Source: an uncultured Lachnospiraceae bacterium | GTDB lineage: Bacteria > Bacillota > Clostridia > Lachnospirales > Lachnospiraceae | Assembly: GCA_902803635.1 (NCBI GenBank) | Contig: CADCQU010000393.1 | Location: forward strand, 1 to 9,323 | Length of the DNA: 9,323 nucleotides | Direction: 5' to 3' | Shown here: positions 1-6,888 of the stretch, piece by piece | Position numbering within the stretch: the first letter of the stretch is position 1 | Layout: every line of letters begins with the position of its first letter | Program-made: the position numbers and the translations under genes | Notes under the pieces: model-generated | Seen by the model: the letters and a program-made list of their open reading frames with translations, nothing else | Database searches by the model: none | What the model was told of the DNA's origin: nothing

Positions 1-270
1 CCAAATGATATCGTAACATTTGGATATATCGAATTTGGTATTTTAGGGGTCTTTCTGGTTGCCATGATTCTTGGTATCGTTAGTGGTAAGATGGATCGAC
101 TGCTCCTCGGAATGGATAACCGTTTTTCATCCAATGTGTTAAGAACAACGGTCATTGTTAGTTTTTTCTGTCTTGTTTTTAATGCCGATATTGTGTCTAT
201 TGTCAGAAGTCAGTTCCTTCTGACGATTCCATGTATCTGTTTACTTTATGCATCGAGAAGAAATCCATGA
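1..270 (+). CDS. C-terminal end of a membrane protein, probably a Wzy-type polysaccharide repeat-unit polymerase (partial)
   Basis: The reading frame is open from the first base of the window and stops at 268-270, giving the last 89 residues of a protein that begins upstream. What is visible: a Gly-Tyr-Ile-Glu-Phe-Gly stretch followed by a hydrophobic segment at about residues 13-30, a short charged loop (Lys-Met-Asp-Arg, then Asp-Asn-Arg), and one or two further hydrophobic segments before a basic tail ending Arg-Arg-Asn-Pro. A conserved Phe-Gly patch leading into a late membrane helix and a short basic tail is the usual ending of oligosaccharide repeat-unit polymerases (Wzy/O-antigen polymerase type). 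The next gene is a flippase whose likely start overlaps this stop as ATGA, which points to a shared operon. The fragment is too short for a firm family call, so the polymerase role rests mainly on context. Another polytopic glycan-locus protein is possible. Confidence 0.6.
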   Translation, partial: PNDIVTFGYIEFGILGVFLVAMILGIVSGKMDRLLLGMDNRFSSNVLRTTVIVSFFCLVFNADIVSIVRSQFLLTIPCICLLYASRRNP

Positions 271-1550
271 GGGAAATGAGCGGGAGACTTATGAGAAAAA
301 TTGGTAAGGATAAGGCTGGATTTATCAAGTCCTCCATTACGCTAATGTCGGGATCAATCATCGCACAGATCCTGTCTGTTTGTTTTTCCCCTATCATGAC
401 GAGGCTGTATTCCGAAGCGGAAATCGGACAGTATACATTGGTTTTGACGGCTGTCTCTATGTTTGGGGCCGTTATATGTTTGCGGTATGATATGGCCATT
501 GTCCCGGAGGAAGATGAGTCAAAAGTCTTTGCCATCATTAAGCTTAGTTTCCTTCTGGATATCATACTGAGCGTACTGGTAGGCTTTGGATACTCCGTTT
601 ATTGCTCAATCAAGGGTACGATTCAAAGCTTATCCTTTGCCGGGATTGTGTTCTGGACGACAATACTTCTTCTATTTACAGGACTGGGACATATCCTTCT
701 GGCCTATAATAATCGGAATAAAGAATACAAGCTCATGACATCGGTGCATGTGATTCGGGAGGTGGGAAGAGATGTCTCGCTAAGTGGCCTTGGGTTACTT
801 CATTTCGGTACGATTGGCCTGCTGATTTCACAGACACTGAGCGTGGGTCTTGGACTTACGCGACAATCGAAATCTTTACGAAGCAAAAAAGTGCATTGGC
901 GGGAGATTGGGAATCAAGAGCTGAAAGAGGTGGCTATCAAGCATAAAAAGCAGCCGATGTTTTCCGTCCCAGCCAGCTTTTTTAATAGTTTTTCCTATTC
1001 GGTACTCAACATATATGTAAGCAACTTATATGGACTCCAACAGTTGGCATACTACTCGATGTCTTTTCGAATGCTTGGCCTGCCACTTGCCTTAATCAGC
1101 ACAAATATGTCGAAGGTGTATTTCGAGCGGGCATCCAGAGAATATGAGCAAACGGGAGAGTTCAGAAAAACGTTTTTAATGACGACGGGACTTTTAGGAG
1201 CTATAGCCATACCGATGGTGGTGATTTTATTCTTTCTTGCCCCCTTCTTGTTTGGCGTTTTCTTTGGGGCACCCTGGAGGGCTTCCGGGGAATATGTCCG
1301 GATATTGGCTCCAATGTTTGGAATACGACTCGTTGTCTCAGCATTATCGCCAACAATGACGATCATTCAGAAACAGAACTGGGATCTCTATATTCAAATT
1401 CTGTTTCTTCTCGCATCTTCCGCCACCTATTTTTTGTGTGGGGGTGGAAAGGGGATTGAAACCTTTTTGGTTCTTGTCTCGGTCATGTATTCCGTAGTCT
1501 ATATTGTTTATTATATCTATATGTTTTTGCATACGAGAAAAAAGGTGTGA
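267..1550 (+). CDS. Wzx-type polysaccharide flippase (MATE-like/MOP superfamily)
   Basis: This is a 427-residue, very hydrophobic integral membrane protein of the polysaccharide biosynthesis/Wzx family, which moves lipid-linked oligosaccharide units across the cytoplasmic membrane. The N-terminus shows the family pattern: a first helix within Ile-Thr-Leu-Met-Ser-Gly-Ser-Ile, then Ser-Pro-Ile-Met-Thr-Arg-Leu-Tyr-Ser and Glu-Ile-Gly-Gln-Tyr, and further on the Arg-Tyr-Asp-Met-Ala-Ile motif. About a dozen hydrophobic segments run to the C-terminus, which ends in a basic Arg-Lys-Lys-Val tail. Length is normal for the family. I chose ATG 267 because it overlaps the previous stop as ATGA and has GAGAAG six bases upstream. 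ATG 291 (GGGAG four bases upstream) is a real alternative, and an in-frame ATG at 231 lies inside the previous gene. It probably exports the ManNAcA-containing unit whose precursor the next two genes make. The substrate cannot be read from the sequence. Confidence 0.9.
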   Translation: MREMSGRLMRKIGKDKAGFIKSSITLMSGSIIAQILSVCFSPIMTRLYSEAEIGQYTLVLTAVSMFGAVICLRYDMAIVPEEDESKVFAIIKLSFLLDIILSVLVGFGYSVYCSIKGTIQSLSFAGIVFWTTILLLFTGLGHILLAYNNRNKEYKLMTSVHVIREVGRDVSLSGLGLLHFGTIGLLISQTLSVGLGLTRQSKSLRSKKVHWREIGNQELKEVAIKHKKQPMFSVPASFFNSFSYSVLNIYVSNLYGLQQLAYYSMSFRMLGLPLALISTNMSKVYFERASREYEQTGEFRKTFLMTTGLLGAIAIPMVVILFFLAPFLFGVFFGAPWRASGEYVRILAPMFGIRLVVSALSPTMTIIQKQNWDLYIQILFLLASSATYFLCGGGKGIETFLVLVSVMYSVVYIVYYIYMFLHTRKKV

Positions 1551-1614
1551 GGATAAACGAGACTCCCATAAGAGAGGTTGTTGATTAATGTATATTATGT
1601 AGGAGAAATCGAGA

Positions 1615-2835
1615 ATGATTAATGTAATTGGACTCGGCTATATCGGATTGCCCACAGCACTTATGATGGCGGCGCATGGGGTTAACGTAGTTGGGACGGA
1701 CTATAATGCGGAGCTTATTTCCACGCTAAAGGCCGGAAAAACGACGTTCAAGGAGGAAGGCCTTGACGAATTATTTCGGCGTGCATTGCTTTCGGGCATT
1801 CGGTTTACGACGGAGTATCAGGTGACGGATACCTATATCGTCTCCGTACCAACGCCGTATGATAAATTTTTGAAGAAGGTAGATCCTTGCTATGTCATTG
1901 CCGCCGTGGAGGATGTTCTGCGCGTCTGTCCGAAGGGTGCGACATTGGTTATTGAGTCCACGGTTTCTCCTGGGACGATAGACAAATACGTTCGTCCGGT
2001 GATTGAAAGAAAGGGCTTCGTCATTGGCGATGACCTTCATCTTGTGCATGCGCCTGAGCGGATTATTCCCGGTAATATGGTGTATGAGCTATTGCACAAC
2101 AATCGCACCATTGGGGCAGATGACAGAGCGGTGGGGGAGAGGGTGAAAAGCATTTATGCCTCCTTCTGTCAGGGAGAAATCGTCGTGACCGATATCAAGA
2201 CGGCCGAAATGACAAAGGTAGTTGAAAATACTTTCCGGGCGGTCAATATTGCATTTGCAAATGAATTGGCGAAAATTTGCCGTCACGACAACATGGATGT
2301 CTACGAGATAATTCGTATTTGTAATATGCATCCTCGTGTCAACATTCTACAGCCTGGTCCTGGTGTCGGCGGCCACTGCATTTCCGTGGATCCTTGGTTT
2401 TTGGTCGGCGACTATCCTTCGCTTGCAAAGGTGATTGACGAATCCATGAAGACAAATGACGGAATGCCGGATTTTGTTCTGAACCGAATTTACGAGATCA
2501 TGAAGGAACGGCAAATGACGGATATCACCCGCGTCGGCCTGTATGGATTGACTTACAAGGAGGACGTGGATGACGTACGCGAGTCCCCCACGCTTCAGCT
2601 TTTGGAGAGTCAGGAACGCCATCTTGCCACCGGCTTGAAGGTCTATGATCCATTCGTGGAGAAGGACATTGTGAAAAATCAATATCATTGTCTGGAAGAG
2701 TTTTTGGATGCCATCGACTTCGTGGTCATCATGGTAAAGCACAGTGAAATCAGGGAGAAAATGCACTTGCTGGAAGGGAAGGTCATTCTCGACTGTCATA
2801 ATATCTGTGAACTGCCAGAAGTGTATCATATCTAA
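1615..2835 (+). CDS. wecC: UDP-N-acetyl-D-mannosamine dehydrogenase (WecC family)
   Basis: This cytoplasmic NAD-dependent enzyme oxidises the C6 alcohol of UDP-ManNAc to UDP-ManNAcA (UDP-N-acetyl-D-mannosaminuronate) in two steps. At 406 residues it is close to the usual 410-430. The N-terminal Rossmann fold starts at once with Gly6-Leu-Gly-Tyr-Ile-Gly11 (GxGxxG). The central region has His-Ala-Pro-Glu-Arg, followed by Pro-Gly-Asn. The catalytic cysteine is Cys255 in Gly-Pro-Gly-Val-Gly-Gly-His-Cys, followed by Ser-Val-Asp-Pro-Trp-Phe, a form that favours WecC over UDP-glucose dehydrogenase. The C-terminal UDP-binding domain has Gly-Leu-Thr-Tyr-Lys then Asp-Asp-Val-Arg-Glu-Ser. The start is supported by AGGAG at about 1601-1605. 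It lies 64 bases after the flippase and 92 bases before the epimerase that makes its substrate. Related WbpA/Cap5O-type dehydrogenases act on similar sugars, so exact substrate is inferred from the pairing. Confidence 0.93.
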   Translation: MINVIGLGYIGLPTALMMAAHGVNVVGTDYNAELISTLKAGKTTFKEEGLDELFRRALLSGIRFTTEYQVTDTYIVSVPTPYDKFLKKVDPCYVIAAVEDVLRVCPKGATLVIESTVSPGTIDKYVRPVIERKGFVIGDDLHLVHAPERIIPGNMVYELLHNNRTIGADDRAVGERVKSIYASFCQGEIVVTDIKTAEMTKVVENTFRAVNIAFANELAKICRHDNMDVYEIIRICNMHPRVNILQPGPGVGGHCISVDPWFLVGDYPSLAKVIDESMKTNDGMPDFVLNRIYEIMKERQMTDITRVGLYGLTYKEDVDDVRESPTLQLLESQERHLATGLKVYDPFVEKDIVKNQYHCLEEFLDAIDFVVIMVKHSEIREKMHLLEGKVILDCHNICELPEVYHI

Positions 2836-2927
2836 TGCAATGCTGTTTTTTGATGGCTTCGTAAACTTGCTACGGCAGTGCGGAGAAGAGTTGAACAGTC
2901 GTCATTCTGGCTACGAGGAGAATACCT

Positions 2928-4046
2928 ATGAAGAAGATTATGCTCGTTTTTGGGACACGACCGGAGGCAATTAAGATGTGTCCGCTGGTAAATGAGCTGA
3001 AATCACGTCAAGACCTACAAACGGTGGTTTGTGTGACGGCTCAGCATCGGCAAATGCTCGACCGTGTACTGGAAACATTTCATGTTGTGCCAGATTATGA
3101 TTTAAATATCATGAAGAATCGGCAGACGCTGTTTGATATCACGACGGGCGTTTTGAATGGTATCCGGGAGGTGCTGGAGAAGGAGCGACCGGACGTGGTG
3201 CTGGTTCATGGGGATACTAGTACGACCTTTGTCACTGCACTTTCGTGTTTTTATCTGCAGATTCCGGTCGGTCACGTGGAGGCCGGCCTTCGCACCTATG
3301 ATATTTACTCTCCATATCCAGAGGAGTTTAACCGGGAGGCGGTGTCCATTATTTCCAAATATAACTTTGCACCGACACCCCGTGCGGCGGAAAACCTGTT
3401 GCGTGAAGGTAGACGAGCAGAGAACATCTATATTACTGGGAATACTGTGATTGACGCGATGCAGCATACGGTGCGGGAAGATTATACGCATCCGGAACTG
3501 GAATGGGTTGGGAAGGACAAGCTGATTTTTATTACTGCACATCGCAGGGAGAATTTGGGTGAACCAATGCGTCGGATGTTCCGGGCAATACGACGTGTCC
3601 TTGACGAACATCCAGAGTGCAAGGCGGTTTATCCTATTCACATGAACCCGGCGGTGCGGCAGGTGGCCGAAGAGGTATTCGGATACTGCAAACAAATGCA
3701 CATTATTGAGCCGATTGATGTCTTTGATTGCCATAATTTTGAGGCGCGCAGCTTTCTTTGCCTGACGGATTCCGGTGGAATCCAGGAAGAATGTCCTTCC
3801 TATGGGGTTCCGGTATTGGTTATGCGAGATACGACGGAGCGACCGGAAGGCATCGATGCGGGGACACTGAAACTTGTCGGGACGAATGAAGAAAAAATTT
3901 ACAAAACGTTTAAATTACTACTTGAAAATAAAGACGTATATGATAGGATGAGTCATGCATGTAACCCTTACGGGGACGGAAATGCAAGCAAGCGCATCGC
4001 GGATATTCTGGAAGGAAAGGAGTTCTCTGCGTGGCAGCCAGCCTGA
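2928..4046 (+). CDS. wecB: UDP-N-acetylglucosamine 2-epimerase, non-hydrolysing (WecB/MnaA)
   Basis: This cytoplasmic enzyme interconverts UDP-GlcNAc and UDP-ManNAc. It has 372 residues, close to the usual 370-385, and a complete two-domain GT-B fold pattern. Visible motifs: Gly-Thr-Arg-Pro-Glu-Ala-Ile-Lys at residues 9-16, His-Gly-Asp96-Thr-Ser-Thr-Thr, His-Val-Glu118-Ala-Gly-Leu-Arg-Thr, Pro-Glu132-Glu-Phe-Asn-Arg, His205-Arg-Arg-Glu-Asn and the Asp281-Ser-Gly-Gly-Ile-Gln-Glu-Glu signature. D96, E118, E132 and H205 correspond to the acid-base and structural residues known in the E. coli enzyme, so it looks active. AGGAG at about 2914-2918 supports the start. It feeds the preceding dehydrogenase. 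In Gram-positives the product can also serve teichoic acid linkage units, but next to a wecC-like gene the ManNAcA route is the better reading. The next gene begins 16 bases after the stop. Confidence 0.95.
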   Translation: MKKIMLVFGTRPEAIKMCPLVNELKSRQDLQTVVCVTAQHRQMLDRVLETFHVVPDYDLNIMKNRQTLFDITTGVLNGIREVLEKERPDVVLVHGDTSTTFVTALSCFYLQIPVGHVEAGLRTYDIYSPYPEEFNREAVSIISKYNFAPTPRAAENLLREGRRAENIYITGNTVIDAMQHTVREDYTHPELEWVGKDKLIFITAHRRENLGEPMRRMFRAIRRVLDEHPECKAVYPIHMNPAVRQVAEEVFGYCKQMHIIEPIDVFDCHNFEARSFLCLTDSGGIQEECPSYGVPVLVMRDTTERPEGIDAGTLKLVGTNEEKIYKTFKLLLENKDVYDRMSHACNPYGDGNASKRIADILEGKEFSAWQPA

Positions 4047-4062
4047 ACGGGAAATATTGGAG

Positions 4063-4446
4063 ATGAAAAGAAACGATGTTCTCCTTGTAGGAATCCTCTT
4101 GGGGATTGCGGCCCTGTTTTTCGTGGGGATGCTGCTTTTTCGCAAGGCCGGGGCGGAGGTTGTAATCTATAAGGAAGGAATCCGGACAGAGGCGTACCCG
4201 CTTACGGGGGAGCTTGAGCTTGAGCTTGTCTCGGCAAATGGTTCGAACCATCTGGTGATCCGGGACGGCGAGGCGTATCTGGCAAATGCGGACTGCCCGG
4301 ATAGATTGTGCGTGCACATGGGGGCCATCAAATACGATGGGCAGACGATCGTCTGCCTCCCGCACAAGCTTGTTGTGGCGATTGAGGGAGGAGAGAAGGA
4401 GACGGACAAGGGTACGGGCGAGTCGGTGGACGTGGTTGTAAGGTGA
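4063..4446 (+). CDS. NusG domain II-containing membrane-anchored protein, function unknown
   Basis: This is a 127-residue protein with one N-terminal membrane helix (about residues 6-26, Val-Leu-Leu-Val-Gly to Leu-Leu-Phe) after a short Lys-Arg start, then an extracytoplasmic domain. The domain carries the pattern of NusG domain II proteins (PF07009): Asp-Cys-Pro-Asp-Arg-Leu-Cys-Val-His-Met-Gly, then Thr-Ile-Val-Cys-Leu-Pro-His-Lys-Leu-Val-Val. The conserved Cys, Cys, Cys and His are all present. Unlike true NusG there is no transcription-factor N-domain, so a role in transcription should not be assumed. Family function is unknown. The start at 4063 puts the basic residues and helix at the N-terminus. 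GGAG touches the start codon and a GGGA lies about 10 bases upstream, so the ribosome site is weak. An upstream in-frame ATG at 3955 would lie inside wecB and is less likely. It sits 16 bases after wecB and 135 bases before a two-component system. Confidence 0.85.
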   Translation: MKRNDVLLVGILLGIAALFFVGMLLFRKAGAEVVIYKEGIRTEAYPLTGELELELVSANGSNHLVIRDGEAYLANADCPDRLCVHMGAIKYDGQTIVCLPHKLVVAIEGGEKETDKGTGESVDVVVR

Positions 4447-4507
4447 GGTGAGGCGGCTCCTGACACGAAGATTTCACATAATGACCAAGTTATGTTCACT
4501 GGTTTTG

Positions 4508-4516
4508 TGGTAGAAT
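4508..4516 (+). promoter_or_regulatory. Possible extended -10 promoter upstream of the response regulator
   Basis: TGGTAGAAT at 4508-4516 fits an extended -10 element (TGn plus TAGAAT). The -35 region is poor (GTTATG at 4489-4494 with a 16-base spacer). Just upstream, TTCAC occurs twice, at 4473-4477 and 4495-4499, exactly 22 bases apart. OmpR-family regulators often bind direct repeats on one face of the helix, so autoregulation is possible. The rest of the 4447-4581 gap has no terminator, so read-through from the polysaccharide operon cannot be excluded. Confidence 0.3.
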
Positions 4517-4581
4517 TATGGGAAAGACTGTACTGGTTAGGTGACAACATTTGCCAAATAGAGAAAATACGGAGGACGGTT

Positions 4582-5256
4582 ATGGATATTTTGAAGGTCC
4601 TTGTTGTGGACGATGAGAGCCGGATGAGGAAGCTCGTGCGCGACTTTTTGGAGCGGGAGGGCTACCGTGTGCTGGAGGCGGAGAACGGCGAGAAGGCGGT
4701 GGACATTTTCTTTGACGAGAAGGACATCGCGCTCGTGATCCTCGATGTGATGATGCCCAAGATGGACGGCTGGCAGGTTCTGAAGGAAATCCGGCAGTTC
4801 TCGAAGGTACCGATCATCATGCTGACCGCGCGCGCGGACGAGCGGGACGAGCTTCTGGGCTTCGACCTCGGGGTGGACGAGTATATCGCAAAACCGTTCT
4901 CGCCGAAGATTCTCGTGGCGCGGGTGAACGCGGTCCTTCGCCGGTCGGGGAAGGGCGAGAAGGCCGAGGTACTGGATAAGGGCGGCATCCGTATCGACAA
5001 ATCCGCGCACCAGGTGACGATTGACGGGAGGCCGATCGACCTCTCCTTCAAGGAGTTCGAGCTCCTCACCTACTTCGTGGAAAATGCCGGCATCGCGCTT
5101 TCACGCGAGAAGATCCTGAACGCGGTCTGGAACTACGACTACTTTGGGGATGCGCGGACCATCGACACCCACGTCAAAAAGCTCCGGGCGAAGATGGGGG
5201 AGAAGGGCGAGACGATCAAGACCATCTGGGGCATGGGGTATAAATTTGAGGTATAA
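4582..5256 (+). CDS. OmpR/PhoB-family response regulator
   Basis: This 224-residue DNA-binding response regulator is the output of the two-component system with the next gene. The receiver domain (about residues 5-118) has the acidic pair Asp10-Asp11, the phosphorylated Asp55 in Ile-Leu-Asp-Val-Met-Met-Pro, the switch Thr82 in Met-Leu-Thr-Ala-Arg, and Lys104-Pro105. The C-terminal winged helix (about 127-224) shows Leu-Ser-Phe-Lys-Glu-Phe-Glu-Leu-Leu, the Thr-Ile-Asp-Thr-His-Val-Lys-Lys-Leu-Arg recognition helix region, and the closing Trp-Gly-Met-Gly-Tyr-Lys-Phe. All key residues are intact. GGAGG at 4571-4575, six bases before ATG 4582, fixes the start. An in-frame ATG further upstream adds a non-homologous leader and has no such site. 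The sensor kinase starts three bases after the stop. Base composition is much GC-richer than in the polysaccharide genes. The target genes cannot be read from the sequence. The adjacent NusG-II and surface-polysaccharide genes are candidates only by position. Confidence 0.96.
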   Translation: MDILKVLVVDDESRMRKLVRDFLEREGYRVLEAENGEKAVDIFFDEKDIALVILDVMMPKMDGWQVLKEIRQFSKVPIIMLTARADERDELLGFDLGVDEYIAKPFSPKILVARVNAVLRRSGKGEKAEVLDKGGIRIDKSAHQVTIDGRPIDLSFKEFELLTYFVENAGIALSREKILNAVWNYDYFGDARTIDTHVKKLRAKMGEKGETIKTIWGMGYKFEV

Positions 5257-5259
5257 TCG

Positions 5260-6735
5260 ATGAAGGCCAGACATTCATTCCGCACGCAGCTCATCGTGGT
5301 CTTCGTGGCGGCCATGTGCGTGACCATGGGCATAACGGTCCTCATTTGCCAGCTCTTTCTGGGGAAGTTTTATCGCAGCCAGAAGCTGAAGAAGCTGGAA
5401 AAGACCTACGAGACCGTGGACGCGCTGGCCTCGCGCCTCGACCCGAACGAGTCGGATGAGACGTTCTCGGCGGAGGTCACGCAGCTCTCGGTGCAGGATA
5501 ACATCGAGATTCTGGTCGCCGACGTCGATCTGCAGGACGGTATCTCGACGACCCGCGACAGCAAGGAGCTGGCCATCCGCCTCTTCGGCTATTACACCGG
5601 CTACTACCGGGACAAGATCAACGTGATCCGCACGGAGGATACGTACACGATCCAGGAGACGACCGAAAGCCGTATCCAGACGAACTTCCTGGAGATGTGG
5701 GGGCAGCTTTCGAACGGCTACTGGTTCCTCATCCGGACACCGCTGGAGAGCATCACGAACGCGGCGGCCCTCTCGAACTTCTTCTATGTCGCCGTGGGCA
5801 TCATCGTCACCGTGGTGGCGGTCTTTGTCATGCTACTTGTGACGCGGCGGCTTTCGGCCCCCATCGTCCAGCTCTCCGTCCTTTCCCGCAAGATGGCGAA
5901 CCTCGATTTTGAGACGAGATATACCGGAAATGCGGGCAATGAGATCGATGAGCTCGGGCAGAACTTCAACCGGATGTCGGAGGAGCTGGAGCAGACGATC
6001 TCCGAGCTGAAGGCGGCAAATGTTGAGCTTACGAAGGACGTGGAGCGGAAGACGCAGGTGGACGAGATGCGGAAGGAATTCCTCAACAACGTCTCCCACG
6101 AGCTGAAGACCCCGATCGCGCTCATTCAGGGCTACGCGGAGGGGTTGCGCGACAACGTGGCCGGGGACGAGGAGAGCCGGGCCTTCTACTGCGAGGTCAT
6201 CATCGACGAGGCACAGAAGATGAACAACCTGGTGAAGAAACTCCTCACCTTAAACCATCTGGAATTTGGCAACGAGAAGGTGAGTATGGAGCGCTTCGAC
6301 CTCGTCCAGCTCATAAAGGGCGTCCTGCAGGGGATGCGGCTCCTCTTCGAGGAGAAAGAGGCGAAGCTGTCATTTCCGTACAGCGAGCCGATCTATGTCT
6401 GGGGTGATGAATTCCAGATAGAGGAGGTTGTCACGAACTATCTTAGCAATGCATTGAACCACTTAGACGGCGAGCGGCGCGTCGAGATTTCCATCGAGAC
6501 GGCAAATGGCCTCGCCACGACGTCGGTCTTTAATACGGGCGAACAGATCCCGCCGGAGGATCTCGGGAAAATCTGGGACAAGTTCTACAAGGTGGACAAG
6601 GCCCGGACCCGCGAGTACGGCGGCAGCGGCATCGGTCTTTCCATCGTGAAGGCCATCGTTGAAGGCCACGGCCAGAAGTGTTGGGCCGAAAACCGCCCGG
6701 ACGGGGTGGTGTTCTACTTTACAATGGGGCAATAA
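5260..6735 (+). CDS. Membrane sensor histidine kinase (HAMP, HisKA, HATPase)
   Basis: This 491-residue kinase senses an extracytoplasmic signal and phosphorylates the upstream regulator. Layout: transmembrane helix 1 at about residues 11-34, an extracellular sensor region at about 35-172 with no family I recognise, helix 2 at about 174-194, HAMP at about 195-248 with the expected Pro201, then a coiled-coil-like Glu/Leu-rich linker. The HisKA domain has the phosphorylated His280 in Asn-Asn-Val-Ser-His-Glu-Leu-Lys-Thr-Pro. The ATPase domain has the N box (Asn393 and Asn397 in Asn-Tyr-Leu-Ser-Asn-Ala), a G1-like Phe-Asn425-Thr-Gly, the F box Trp-Asp-Lys-Phe-Tyr-Lys, and G2 Gly454-Gly-Ser-Gly-Ile-Gly-Leu. 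The Asn-Thr-Gly form of G1 is common in VanS-like kinases. The start is three bases after the regulator stop, so translation is probably coupled. A strong terminator follows. Three GGCAAATG/CATTTGCC octamers lie inside this gene. Confidence 0.96.
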   Translation: MKARHSFRTQLIVVFVAAMCVTMGITVLICQLFLGKFYRSQKLKKLEKTYETVDALASRLDPNESDETFSAEVTQLSVQDNIEILVADVDLQDGISTTRDSKELAIRLFGYYTGYYRDKINVIRTEDTYTIQETTESRIQTNFLEMWGQLSNGYWFLIRTPLESITNAAALSNFFYVAVGIIVTVVAVFVMLLVTRRLSAPIVQLSVLSRKMANLDFETRYTGNAGNEIDELGQNFNRMSEELEQTISELKAANVELTKDVERKTQVDEMRKEFLNNVSHELKTPIALIQGYAEGLRDNVAGDEESRAFYCEVIIDEAQKMNNLVKKLLTLNHLEFGNEKVSMERFDLVQLIKGVLQGMRLLFEEKEAKLSFPYSEPIYVWGDEFQIEEVVTNYLSNALNHLDGERRVEISIETANGLATTSVFNTGEQIPPEDLGKIWDKFYKVDKARTREYGGSGIGLSIVKAIVEGHGQKCWAENRPDGVVFYFTMGQ

Positions 6736-6744
6736 GGAATGATT

Positions 6745-6773
6745 CGGCGGGAGCATAGGCTCCCGCCGTTTTT
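6745..6773 (+). terminator. Rho-independent terminator after the two-component operon
   Basis: The arms CGGCGGGAGC (6745-6754) and GCTCCCGCCG (6759-6768) form a perfect 10-bp GC-rich stem with a 4-base loop (ATAG), followed directly by five T at 6769-6773 and another T run shortly after. It begins 9 bases after the kinase stop codon and cleanly ends that transcription unit. Confidence 0.95.
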
Positions 6774-6808
6774 CCGTTTTACAGGAGAGGGCAATGTTTC
6801 ATAACCGA

Positions 6809-6837
6809 TTGTAAGAGAAAAGCTTCTATGCTATAAT
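6809..6837 (+). promoter_or_regulatory. Strong sigma-A type promoter for the restriction-modification genes
   Basis: TTGTAA at 6809-6814 (-35) and TATAAT at 6832-6837 (-10) are separated by 17 bases, and TG at 6829-6830 gives an extended -10. It lies after the terminator and about 50 bases before the endonuclease start. No obvious operator or controller-protein gene was seen between promoter and gene, so how expression is restrained is not visible. Confidence 0.75.
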
Positions 6838-6888
6838 ACGATACATGGTATAAGGAACAAGGACGTATGGCAGAAGGAGGGGAAGCGG

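Noticed and set aside
1583..1626. GATTAATGTA occurs twice (1583-1592 and 1617-1626) around the wecC start.
   Set aside because: A 10-base AT-rich repeat over a start codon can arise by chance, and no promoter or binding-site pattern supports a role.
3102..3734. Long open frame on the minus strand opposite wecB.
   Set aside because: It lies entirely inside a clearly conserved epimerase gene, has no ribosome site and no recognisable protein pattern. The same applies to other antisense frames, for example those opposite wecC at 2347-2829 and opposite the regulator at 4537-5010.
4211..4230. Short tandem CTTGAG repeat in the NusG-II gene.
   Set aside because: It simply encodes Glu-Leu-Glu-Leu-Glu-Leu in a beta-strand region and is too short to imply slippage control.
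4063..4446. Reading the NusG-II gene as transcription factor NusG.
   Set aside because: The N-terminal NusG domain is missing and a membrane helix is in its place, so it is not an antitermination factor.
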